From Alphaproteobacteria bacterium (GTDB lineage Bacteria; Pseudomonadota; Alphaproteobacteria; ATCC43930; CGMCC-115725): 40,924 nucleotides of DNA. Of the stretch, positions 25,961 to 33,136 are shown in pieces; position 1 is the first letter of the stretch; the number at the start of each line of letters is the position of its first letter. Under the pieces are notes generated by a model. The model was not told where the DNA came from and searched no databases. It saw nothing but the letters and a program-made list of their open reading frames with translations. The position numbers were made by a program, and so were the translations under genes. The DNA lies in the NCBI GenBank assembly GCA_030041335.1, contig JASHOB010000073.1, positions 1-40,924 of the forward strand, given 5' to 3'.

Positions 25961-26838
25961 GCGCGGCCGATCTGGCCAAAGAGGCCCCTGGGGCGCACCA
26001 GCAAGATCACCAGCGTCAGCGCATAGATAAAAAACGAGCCGAACTCCGGCAGCAGATATTTGAACGCGGTGTCGGCGACGCCGAGCAGCAATGCCGCGAA
26101 GAATGGGCCGCGGATGGTGCCCAGCCCGCCGACCGCGACCACGATCAGAAAAAAGATCAGATTGTCGAGCGGATAGCCGGGAAACACCGGCAGAATCTCG
26201 GCCCCCAGGGCGCCGCCGAGCGCCGCCAATCCGGTCCCGAGCGCGAACGTGAAAGAGAACAATCCCGACGTGTTGATGCCGACCGATTGTGCCATGCGCC
26301 GGTTATCGACCGCGGCGCGGATCTTGGCACCGAGGCGCGTGCGGTCGAGGCCGAGCCACAACAGCGTCACCAGCACGGCGCCGGCGCCGATGATAAAGGT
26401 GCGGTAGGCCGGGAAGTCGCGGCCACCGAGCTCGATCTGGCCGGCAAGATAATGCGGCGGATGCATCGGCGCCTGCTCGGAGCCCCAGATATATTTGGCG
26501 CCGGCGATCGCTATGAAGACGATCGCGATCGTGAGCAGAACCTGGTCGAGCTCGTCGCCGCCGTAGAAGCGGCGATAGAGCGCTCGCTCGAGCACAATGC
26601 TGACGCTGCCCACCAATATTGCGGCAATGGCCACCGCCAGCGGAAAAGGCACGCCCTCGTCGTTGAACAGCGTGGTCATGACATAGCCGCCCGCCGCCGC
26701 GAACACGCCGTGCGCCAGGTTGACAAAGCCCATCAACCCCATGGTGACGCCGAGCCCGACCGAGATGAGGTAGAGCACCATCGCAAACGCAACGCCATGA
26801 AAGCCGATGCTAACGACGGCCGAAACCGCGTCCGTCAT
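25957..26838 (-). CDS. livH: Branched-chain amino acid ABC transporter permease LivH
   Basis: A 293-aa membrane protein with about eight hydrophobic helices. The start chosen is the ATG at 26836-26838, two bases after the NUDIX gene stop (TGA CG ATG); a longer frame adds 24 residues that duplicate NUDIX coding sequence and are not family-like. Conserved parts are GLMGFVNLAHGVFAAAGGY, the ATPase-contact LGAKIRAAVDNRRMAQSVGIN and VVAVGGLGTIRGPFFAALLLG. It ends overlapping livM. Confidence 0.95.
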   Translation of the reverse strand: MTDAVSAVVSIGFHGVAFAMVLYLISVGLGVTMGLMGFVNLAHGVFAAAGGYVMTTLFNDEGVPFPLAVAIAAILVGSVSIVLERALYRRFYGGDELDQVLLTIAIVFIAIAGAKYIWGSEQAPMHPPHYLAGQIELGGRDFPAYRTFIIGAGAVLVTLLWLGLDRTRLGAKIRAAVDNRRMAQSVGINTSGLFSFTFALGTGLAALGGALGAEILPVFPGYPLDNLIFFLIVVAVGGLGTIRGPFFAALLLGVADTAFKYLLPEFGSFFIYALTLVILLVRPRGLFGQIGRA

Positions 26839-26840
26839 CG

Positions 26841-27374
26841 TCAAAAGGTCTGGCTGCGGGCGGCGAAATCGCCGGTGGCAGCGGATTCGCGATGGTGCTT
26901 CAGGCCCCAATGCACCGACGGAAACGCCAGCTCCGTCCAGGGAATCTCATCCCAGCCGTAGAGCCTCACCTCGAGGCTCTCCTCGCCCGGCGCGAATTCG
27001 GGCGCATCGAGATGGGCGCGATAGATGAGCTGGATCTGGCTCAGGCGCGGCACGTCGTAGATTGCGAGCAAACCGTCGACCGCGATGCGCGCCCGTGCTT
27101 CTTCCCAGGCCTCGCGCATGGCACCGGCGCTCGCCCCCTCATTCAATTCGAGATAGCCCGCCGGCATCGTCCAATACCCGCGCCGTGGTTCGATCGCACG
27201 GCGGCACAGCAGGAATTCCTCACGCCAGGTAACGACGGCACCAACCACGATTTTCGGATTTTGATAGTGGATGAAGCCGCAATCCCGGCACAAGAGCCGC
27301 TCGCGATTGTCGCCTTCCGGAATCGCGCGGTGGATCGGCCCCTGTGGTGCAGCGATTTTGCCGGTTTCTGCCAT
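26841..27374 (-). CDS. NUDIX hydrolase with zinc-ribbon lead
   Basis: A 177-aa protein that would cleave a nucleoside diphosphate linked to another moiety. The Nudix box is clear (G73 to I97: [20 protein letters not shown]), with the REAWEEA metal-binding Glu residues. Before it, [17 protein letters not shown] (Cys29, Cys32) is the zinc-ribbon/NADH-pyrophosphatase-type lead, although only one Cys pair is present. It is the first gene of the liv unit, ending two bases before livH. There is no Shine-Dalgarno ahead of the ATG at 27372-27374, and a promoter-like pair ends six bases upstream, so translation may be leaderless. Confidence 0.92.
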   Translation of the reverse strand: MAETGKIAAPQGPIHRAIPEGDNRERLLCRDCGFIHYQNPKIVVGAVVTWREEFLLCRRAIEPRRGYWTMPAGYLELNEGASAGAMREAWEEARARIAVDGLLAIYDVPRLSQIQLIYRAHLDAPEFAPGEESLEVRLYGWDEIPWTELAFPSVHWGLKHHRESAATGDFAARSQTF

Positions 27375-27380
27375 TGCTGA

Positions 27381-27409
27381 TGGATAAACCGTGACGCCGC
27401 CGGCGACAA
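27381..27409 (-). promoter_or_regulatory. Possible sigma-70 promoter for the NUDIX-liv unit
   Basis: Minus-strand hexamers TTGTCG (27404-27409) and TATCCA (27381-27386) lie 17 bases apart. Transcription would start about at the A of the NUDIX ATG. The -10 match is weak, so this is only a candidate. Confidence 0.25.
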
Positions 27410-27527
27410 GACCGGTGCTGCTTGCGCCGGTGCCCGAAGGTGCTGCGTGGCACCGGACCGCGGCGCCCAGTGTTGTGATCGCGCCGGCCGTTCCCCCGCG
27501 CCAACGGCTTAACGCGCGGGATCGCCG

Positions 27528-28727
27528 CTAAGGCCGTTCGAGCGCGGCAATCCCCGGAAGCGTTCGACCCTCGAGCCATTCAAGAAAGGCACCGCCTGCC
27601 GCCGAGACATAGGTCAAAGCGTCGGTGACGCCGGCCGCCGCCAGAGCGGCGACCGTATCGCCCCCGCCAGCGATGCTCACGAGCCTACCGGCTTTGGTGA
27701 GGCGCGCCACCACCTTCGCCAGCTCGACGGTGCCGCGATCGAAGGGCTTGGTCTCGAATGCGCCGACCGGTCCATTCCAAACCAGCGTGCGGCATTGGTC
27801 AAGCCGAGCTTCGATCGCCGCGACGGTCTTGGCGCCGATATCGAGAATCATCTCTTGCTCCGGCACCATATCGATCGCCACGGTCCGGGTTGGCGCACCG
27901 GGCTCGATCGTGCGCGCCACCACCGCATCGACCGGCAGAATCAGCGTTGCACGCTGCTTGTCGGCGAGAGCGAGAAAATCGCGTGCAGTCCCGACCATGT
28001 CACGCTCGGCGAGTGATTTGCCAACGCTCAATCCTTGAGCCAGCAGCACCGTGTTGGCCATGGCCCCGCCGATGATCAGAACATCCACCCTGGGGAGGAG
28101 ATGCTGCAACAGATCGAGCTTGGTCGAGACTTTGGCACCACCGACGATCGCCGCCACCGGGTGCTGGGGCGAACCTAGGGCGCGGTTCAGCGCCTCGAGC
28201 TCGGCCTGCATCAGGCGCCCGGCATAGGCGGGCAGAAGATGAGCGATCCCCTCGGTCGAGGCGTGGGCACGATGCGACACCGAGAACGCGTCGTTGACGT
28301 AAATATCCCCGAGTTTGGCCAGCGCCTTCGCGAAGTCGGGGTCGTTGGCTTCCTCGCCCTTGTGGAAGCGCGTGTTTTCGAGCAGCAGGATTTCGCCGGG
28401 CTTGAGCGCCGCCACCGCTCGTTCGACGGCCGCGCCGACGCAATCTTCGGCAAAGCGCACCGGCCTCCCGCCCAACGCGGCCTGCAACGCCGGCACGAGT
28501 GGCCGCAGCGATTCCCTGGGACTGGGCTTTCCTTTGGGGCGACCGAAATGCGACATGATCACGACCCGCCCGCCCTTGTCGGCAAGCTCGGCAACGGTCG
28601 GGGCCAAACGCGCGATCCGCGTCACGTCTTCGGCCTGGCCATTCGTCATCGGCACGTTGAGATCGGCGCGCAGCAACACGCGCTTTCCGCTGACATCGAC
28701 CTGGTCGATGGTCGCAAATCGAGTCAA
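27528..28727 (-). CDS. pgk: Phosphoglycerate kinase
   Basis: A 399-aa glycolytic/gluconeogenic kinase interconverting 1,3-bisphosphoglycerate and 3-phosphoglycerate with ADP/ATP. Landmarks are [13 protein letters not shown] near the N terminus, [39 protein letters not shown] and [12 protein letters not shown]. The start is a TTG at 28725-28727 preceded by AAGGGGGA at good spacing; the expected family start (MxxFxTIDDxDVxGKRVL) fits this position. gap and fba, often neighbours, are not in the window. Confidence 0.96.
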   Translation of the reverse strand: MTRFATIDQVDVSGKRVLLRADLNVPMTNGQAEDVTRIARLAPTVAELADKGGRVVIMSHFGRPKGKPSPRESLRPLVPALQAALGGRPVRFAEDCVGAAVERAVAALKPGEILLLENTRFHKGEEANDPDFAKALAKLGDIYVNDAFSVSHRAHASTEGIAHLLPAYAGRLMQAELEALNRALGSPQHPVAAIVGGAKVSTKLDLLQHLLPRVDVLIIGGAMANTVLLAQGLSVGKSLAERDMVGTARDFLALADKQRATLILPVDAVVARTIEPGAPTRTVAIDMVPEQEMILDIGAKTVAAIEARLDQCRTLVWNGPVGAFETKPFDRGTVELAKVVARLTKAGRLVSIAGGGDTVAALAAAGVTDALTYVSAAGGAFLEWLEGRTLPGIAALERP

Positions 28728-28757
28728 CTCGGCGATCCCCCTTGAATTTTTTAGCGC

Positions 28758-29201
28758 TCAGGCGTCGCTGCTTGGAACCCAGGGAATGCGCGCGACCTCG
28801 ATGCCGTCGTCGGCGAGCGCCTCAGACTCGGCGTCGGTGGCTTCGCCGTAGATGCCGCGCTGTTGGGCTTCGCCACGGTGAATCTTGCGCGCCTCGTCCG
28901 CGAAGCGGGGACCGACATGCTCGCAATTGGTCTCGACAAAGCGCCGCATCTGTTGCAGCGCGCGGCGGAACTCGGTCGCCGTCGGCGGCCGTTCGGGCAT
29001 CGCCGGTTGCATAAGCTTGGGCGCGGCATCCCCGCGCGACTTGGCGAGCCGCGGCGCCATCGGCGCCTTCTCAACCGTGCGCGAGCCGCATTCCGGGCAG
29101 GTGATCTCCCCACGTGCATGCTGGCGCTCGTAGGCGGCGTTGTCGCGGAACCAGGCCTCGATTTCGTGGCCCTTGCTGCAGCGAAGGGTGAAAAGAATCA
29201 T
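28758..29201 (-). CDS. DUF1178 family protein
   Basis: A 147-aa protein of unknown function, common in alphaproteobacteria. It has the N-terminal MILFTLRCSKGHEIEAWFRD, a Cys pair in ITCPECGS that with the first Cys forms a probable zinc ribbon, and the C-terminal VGPRFADEARKIHRGEA, then GIYGEATDAESEALADDGIEV. These are the family hallmarks. It is upstream of pgk on the same strand with a 30-base gap, and divergent from the methyltransferase gene with only 36 bases between start codons. In many relatives it is next to the nit and grxC genes, which here lie about 0.7 kb away. Confidence 0.92.
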   Translation of the reverse strand: MILFTLRCSKGHEIEAWFRDNAAYERQHARGEITCPECGSRTVEKAPMAPRLAKSRGDAAPKLMQPAMPERPPTATEFRRALQQMRRFVETNCEHVGPRFADEARKIHRGEAQQRGIYGEATDAESEALADDGIEVARIPWVPSSDA

Positions 29202-29237
29202 TGCATCATAAATCCTTGCTTCTCTTTATAGCATAAT

Positions 29238-29822
29238 ATGGGAACCGCAATATCCTCCGATCCTGGCGCCAAGGTTAACGTCCATGGCCACGACGCGCCA
29301 ACCTCGGCTTGGGTGCGACGCTTTCTGCCATTGATCGCACCCGGCGGCCATGTCCTCGACCTGGCGGCCGGCGAAGGGCGACACACCGCGCTCCTGCTCC
29401 AGCAAGGATTTAGAGTGATTGCCGCGGATCGCAAGGTCGCGGAACTGAGGGCCCATTTCGGCACCGAGTCCCGCTGCCGGATCGTCGAAATCGACTTGGA
29501 GAACGGCGCGCGCTGGCGTCTGGGCGAGGGCTTCGCCGGCATCGTGGTATCGCTCTACCTGCACCGCCCGCTATTTCCCGACCTGGTCGCGGCGCTGGCC
29601 CCGGGAGGCGCCCTGATTTACGAGACCTTCATGCGCGGCAACGAGCGTTTTGGACGCCCGACCAATGCTGATTTCTTGCTCAAGCCGAACGAGCTGTTTG
29701 AGGAGTTCTCACCCCACCTCGCGATAGTTGCGTTCGAGCAGGGCGAGGTCGGCGAGCCGAAACCGGCACTGCTGCAGCGCATCGCCGCGGTGAAAGGCGG
29801 GACGGCGAGAGTGCCGGTGTAA
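29238..29822 (+). CDS. Class I SAM-dependent methyltransferase
   Basis: A 194-aa enzyme with the SAM-binding motif I VLDLAAGEGRHTALL near residue 38, the acidic end of strand 2 (VIAADRK) and a motif IV-like segment IVVSLYLHRPLFPDL. The C-terminal part, LIYETFMRGNERFGRPTNA and LLKPNELFEEF, is shared with TehB-like methyltransferases of unknown substrate in alphaproteobacteria. It is divergent from the DUF1178 gene. The ATG at 29238 is the start; the region upstream is AT-rich (TTTATAGCATAATATG), so promoter elements of both genes must overlap there. Confidence 0.88.
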   Translation: MGTAISSDPGAKVNVHGHDAPTSAWVRRFLPLIAPGGHVLDLAAGEGRHTALLLQQGFRVIAADRKVAELRAHFGTESRCRIVEIDLENGARWRLGEGFAGIVVSLYLHRPLFPDLVAALAPGGALIYETFMRGNERFGRPTNADFLLKPNELFEEFSPHLAIVAFEQGEVGEPKPALLQRIAAVKGGTARVPV

Positions 29823-29915
29823 CGTCGAACCGGGAGCGCGTCCGCGCGCGGCGTCCCGGTGCGGCGTGCCGCGGCACCTTTTTTGGCCACCACGCTCGGC
29901 GCGATCGAGACGGCC

Positions 29916-30767
29916 CTATTCAGCGGCCATCGGGTTCGCGGCAGGCGATGTGAAAGGACGGTCATGCGCGAGCGATGGCACGGCGCGACGCGCCTCCGCG
30001 ACTCTGGCGGGATCGATGGTGGCGGTGAGCAACCCGGAACCGTCCTCCGCCTCGGCCAGGATTTCGCCCCATGGCGCCACGATTAGCGAATGGCCGTAGG
30101 TCTTGCGGCCATTGGCATGTTCGCCGCTTTGCGCGGGAGCAAAGACGAAGCAGAAATTCTCGATCGCGCGGGCGCGTATCAGCACGTGCCAATGGGCGCG
30201 TCCCGTCGGCACGGTGAAGGCCGAGGGGATCGAGAGGAACGACGCGCCGCCTAAAGCCAGCGCCCGATAGAGATCGGCAAAACGCAGGTCGTAGCAAATC
30301 GTCATACCGAGCTTGCCCCAAGGCAGACTGGCCAGCACCGCCGCCTGACCCGGGCGATACGATTTCGACTCGCGGTAACTCTCACCCTGTTCGAGATCGA
30401 CGTCGAACATGTGAATTTTGTCATAGCGCGCGACGATGCTGCCATCGGGCGCGATCAGGAACGAACGGTTGGCAACACGCGGGTCGTCGGGCAGCTTCAC
30501 CACCGCAGAACCGAGCAGGAACCAGGCGCCGGTGTCACGGGCGATGTCCCTGCAGGCGGCGAGCATCGCATGCTCCGACTCGAGCCTTGCCTTCGCGAGC
30601 ATCGCGTCGCGCCGAGGTTCAAGCATATCGGTGACCTCGGGTGTCATAATGAGGTCGGCGCCGCGGTCACGCGCGCGCCGCGCCAGATCGCGCACGGCCG
30701 CAATGTTGGGCTCGACCTCGCGGGCCGAGGTCAGCTGCAGGCAAGCGGCCGTGAAGCGGTCGCTCAT
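29916..30767 (-). CDS. Carbon-nitrogen hydrolase, Nit1/omega-amidase-like
   Basis: A 283-aa nitrilase-superfamily enzyme. The catalytic triad is visible: Glu44 in MTPEVTD, Lys117 in YDKIHMFDVD and Cys158 in TICYDLRF. The KIHMFDVD and CYDLRF blocks are those of Nit1/Nit2, which hydrolyse deaminated glutathione or alpha-keto acid amides. Its start codon overlaps the grxC stop (ATGA), fitting a glutathione-linked role. The C-terminal tail (SPAANPMAAE) is probably disordered. Confidence 0.93.
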   Translation of the reverse strand: MSDRFTAACLQLTSAREVEPNIAAVRDLARRARDRGADLIMTPEVTDMLEPRRDAMLAKARLESEHAMLAACRDIARDTGAWFLLGSAVVKLPDDPRVANRSFLIAPDGSIVARYDKIHMFDVDLEQGESYRESKSYRPGQAAVLASLPWGKLGMTICYDLRFADLYRALALGGASFLSIPSAFTVPTGRAHWHVLIRARAIENFCFVFAPAQSGEHANGRKTYGHSLIVAPWGEILAEAEDGSGLLTATIDPARVAEARRAVPSLAHDRPFTSPAANPMAAE

Positions 30768-31027
30768 GGCGCGATCCCGAGCTTGCGGTCGAGCCCACCC
30801 GCTTGGTCGAGCGCCGCCAGCTCGTCCGAACCGCCGATATGTTCGTCGTCAATGAAGATCTGAGGCACCGTCAAGCCGCCGCCGGAGCGTTGGATCATCT
30901 CTTCCCGTTTGGCACTGTCGGCATCGACATCGATGTCGACGAAGGCGACACCCTTTTTGGCGAGCAGCGCACGGGCGCGGGCGCAGTATCCGCACCACTG
31001 CGTCGTATAAAGTTCGACCTTGGCCAT
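30764..31027 (-). CDS. grxC: Glutaredoxin 3
   Basis: An 87-aa thiol-disulfide oxidoreductase using glutathione. The dithiol site is CGYC (Cys12, Cys15). Also present are the cis-Pro block GLTVPQIFIDDEHIGGSDEL and a short C-terminal helix. Size and motifs match GrxC of alphaproteobacteria, where comF usually lies immediately upstream. Here the 260 bases upstream contain no ComF-like sequence. It is coupled to the Nit gene by a four-base overlap. Confidence 0.95.
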   Translation of the reverse strand: MAKVELYTTQWCGYCARARALLAKKGVAFVDIDVDADSAKREEMIQRSGGGLTVPQIFIDDEHIGGSDELAALDQAGGLDRKLGIAP

Positions 31028-31287
31028 GCATCGGTCCTCGATTACCGTTTAGCCTAATGTGGATTGCGCCGTTTTGGAAATGGAGGGAGCAGGCGCGCCA
31101 CCACGCGGCAGCGCCGCGATCTCGCCGGGGCAAGCCGAACCGCACGGTTCGGCGATCAGGGAAGCTCTAGCCATCGGCCAGGCACCGGCCAAAATGTGAA
31201 TGCGCCCCGATCTCGTATTGCCGCCGGCACCGCTCGTCATTGCCAATTCGGCGGATCGGCGGAACCGCGCTCGACAAGGCTCGCCTT

Positions 31288-32094
31288 TCAGTGCCGGTTC
31301 GCCGGCGTGTGCTGCTCCAGAAACGGCATCACGCCCTGGTTGAATTCACGCGGGCTGACCTGCATGAAGCAATGTCCGCCGTGAGAGAAAAATTTGGCCT
31401 CGGCTCCCGGAATGACCCGGGCCAGCTCCTCCGAGAGATAGGAGGGACTGAGGAAATCGTCCTCGGCGGCGATCACCAGGGTTGGCGTCTTCATCCGCGG
31501 CAACTCGGCGGCGCGGTCGAAGGCCAGCAGCGCGTCGATGCGCGCCAGATCGATTTCCGGTTTGAAGCCGGCAAGCTGCTGCGATTCCATCTGGCGCAGC
31601 GCCTCATTGTGTTTCGCGATCCACCACGCCGGATAGGTCATCACGGTCGCGGCCTGGACATAAGCGGCCGGTCCGAGCTGCGTCAGCAGCTCGCGGCGGA
31701 GCGTATAGACCCGCCGCAGATAGGGGTCCTGCCGCGCCCACCCGGCCGAAATAACGACGCTGGCGATGCGTTCGGGGTGCTCGATCGCCAGTACTTGGGC
31801 GACGGCGCTGCCGGTGGCGTGACCAATGATGTGCGCACGCTCGATGGCGAGCGCATCCATCAGCGCGATCATGTCGGCGGCATTGCCCTCGACGGTGTAG
31901 GCCATGCGCAACGCGTCACTCTGGCCGACCCCACGCATATCGTGAATGACGACGTCGAACGAGCGCGCGAATGCCGGCACCTGCTCGCGCCAGAAGTTGG
32001 CGTGGCCGCCAAGTCCGCTTGCGAATAGCACCGGGAAGCCGGCGCCGTAGCGCTCGTAATAGAGTTGGCAATCGCCGATCGAAATGCGCGGCAT
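31288..32094 (-). CDS. RutD-like alpha/beta hydrolase with Ala at the nucleophile position
   Basis: A 268-aa alpha/beta hydrolase fold protein from the ATG at 32092-32094 (MPRISIGDCQLYYERYG). The nucleophile elbow reads IIGHATGSAV, so the usual GxSxG serine is Ala93. The acid (AAEDDFLSP) and histidine (HGGHCFM) are present. The middle section VVISAGWARQDPYLRRVYTLRRELL, with MTYPAWWIAKH further on, resembles RutD, the putative aminoacrylate hydrolase of pyrimidine degradation, which as I recall also has GHALG here. No other rut gene is in the window, so the pathway is not supported. A TTG five codons upstream is an alternative start. Confidence 0.85.
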   Translation of the reverse strand: MPRISIGDCQLYYERYGAGFPVLFASGLGGHANFWREQVPAFARSFDVVIHDMRGVGQSDALRMAYTVEGNAADMIALMDALAIERAHIIGHATGSAVAQVLAIEHPERIASVVISAGWARQDPYLRRVYTLRRELLTQLGPAAYVQAATVMTYPAWWIAKHNEALRQMESQQLAGFKPEIDLARIDALLAFDRAAELPRMKTPTLVIAAEDDFLSPSYLSEELARVIPGAEAKFFSHGGHCFMQVSPREFNQGVMPFLEQHTPANRH

Positions 32095-32155
32095 GGCGCG
32101 AGCTAACAATGCAGCGCCAACAGAGTCAAACGCCGCCGGCGCGGAGCAGGAATGA

Positions 32156-33136
32156 TCATCGCGCCGGGAACATCGGCAGGAATACGGTGATCACGGTGCG
32201 CATCTGCGGATAGTCCGCCGGCAGACGCGGGAAGGGCTCGCTATTCGTGATCATTTCGCGAGCACCCTCGTCGAGTTTCGGCACGCCCGTGGTCCCGAGC
32301 AAGGTGATCGTAACGATCTGCCCTCCGGGCTCGATCTGCACGGCGAATACCGCTGTCGGCCTGTCGGTGCCGCTGAACGCCTCCGCCGGCGGGTAGACGC
32401 GGTTGCGTTCGAGCCGGTCCCTGAGATGATTGAGGTAGGCATCGCCGACATAGTCGCGATCGCCGGTACCGCCACCCGGTCCCGGCAGGCGCAGCACCAG
32501 GTTGCGGACCGCCTGGCGGGTCTGGCGCTGGGGCTGCAACGCCGGCGGCAGCGCTTCGAGCGGCACCATCTTTCCATTCCCGAGCGCCGCCTCTTTGGTC
32601 CGCGCGCGCGGTGGCGTCGGTTTGGGCTCGGGCGGCTCGGGCAGCGGCTCCGGTGGGGGCGGAAGCTCGGCGGCCTGCGGCTGAATCGGCATCGGTTTGG
32701 GCAGTTCTTCCTTGGGCTTTTCGCTTTTTGCCGCTTCGGTCTTCTGGTCGGCACCGGATTCGCGCGGCTTCATCATCGGCGGTGGGGGAGGTGGCGGCGG
32801 TTTCGGTTTCTCCTCAACCTTCGGTTTTGGCTTTTGCGGTGGCGGCTTGGGCTTGGGCGGTTCGGCCTTTTTGGGTGGTGGTGGCGGCGGCGGCTTCGGC
32901 GCCTCGCGCAGTAGCTGGACTTGAAGTGGTTTCATGGTCGTTTGCGGCGCGCGCCATGACGAGAGCAGCAGCGCCAGCGCCAGCGCGTGGAGCGCCAAGG
33001 CGGCGATGATGGTCGTGATCGGTACCGCCTCGCGCCGCGTGTCCCTGCTCGGCGGCAGACGGAAGACCCCGTCGATGGCGAGATCGACAACTGGTGGCGG
33101 CAACCGGTCGTCCGGCGGCAGCGCGGCTTCGCTCAC
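32156..33136 (-). CDS. TonB-like energy transducer family protein
   Basis: A 326-aa protein with a 39-residue cytoplasmic lead and a single membrane helix (residues about 40-60, ITTIIAALALHALALALLL). A long Pro/Lys-rich periplasmic spacer follows (PPPPPPPKKAEPPKPKPPP and repeats to about 185), then a TonB/TolA-type C-terminal domain (LRDRLERNRVYPPAEAF, then AVFAVQIEPGGQIVTITLLG and GVPKLDEGAREMI). TonB proteins transmit proton-motive force to outer-membrane receptors; ExbB/ExbD are not in the window. The GTG start overlaps the ptsP stop (GTGA), an odd operon partner for PTS-Ntr. Confidence 0.9.
   Translation of the reverse strand: MSEAALPPDDRLPPPVVDLAIDGVFRLPPSRDTRREAVPITTIIAALALHALALALLLSSWRAPQTTMKPLQVQLLREAPKPPPPPPPKKAEPPKPKPPPQKPKPKVEEKPKPPPPPPPPMMKPRESGADQKTEAAKSEKPKEELPKPMPIQPQAAELPPPPEPLPEPPEPKPTPPRARTKEAALGNGKMVPLEALPPALQPQRQTRQAVRNLVLRLPGPGGGTGDRDYVGDAYLNHLRDRLERNRVYPPAEAFSGTDRPTAVFAVQIEPGGQIVTITLLGTTGVPKLDEGAREMITNSEPFPRLPADYPQMRTVITVFLPMFPAR

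Noticed and set aside
24749-26026. Long plus-strand open frame (425 codons) antisense to livG and livM
   Set aside because: It mirrors the codon bias of the real minus-strand genes, has no motif and is rich in Gln/Arg/His, which is typical for the antisense of membrane protein genes.
25786-26961. Plus-strand open frame (391 codons) antisense to livM, livH and NUDIX
   Set aside because: Same antisense effect; full of Arg/Gln/Glu runs and no family resemblance, whereas the opposite strand encodes intact permeases.
32426-32924. Plus-strand Gly/Phe/Trp-rich frames opposite the TonB-like gene
   Set aside because: They are the complement of the Pro/Lys-rich spacer of the TonB-like protein, which explains the low complexity.
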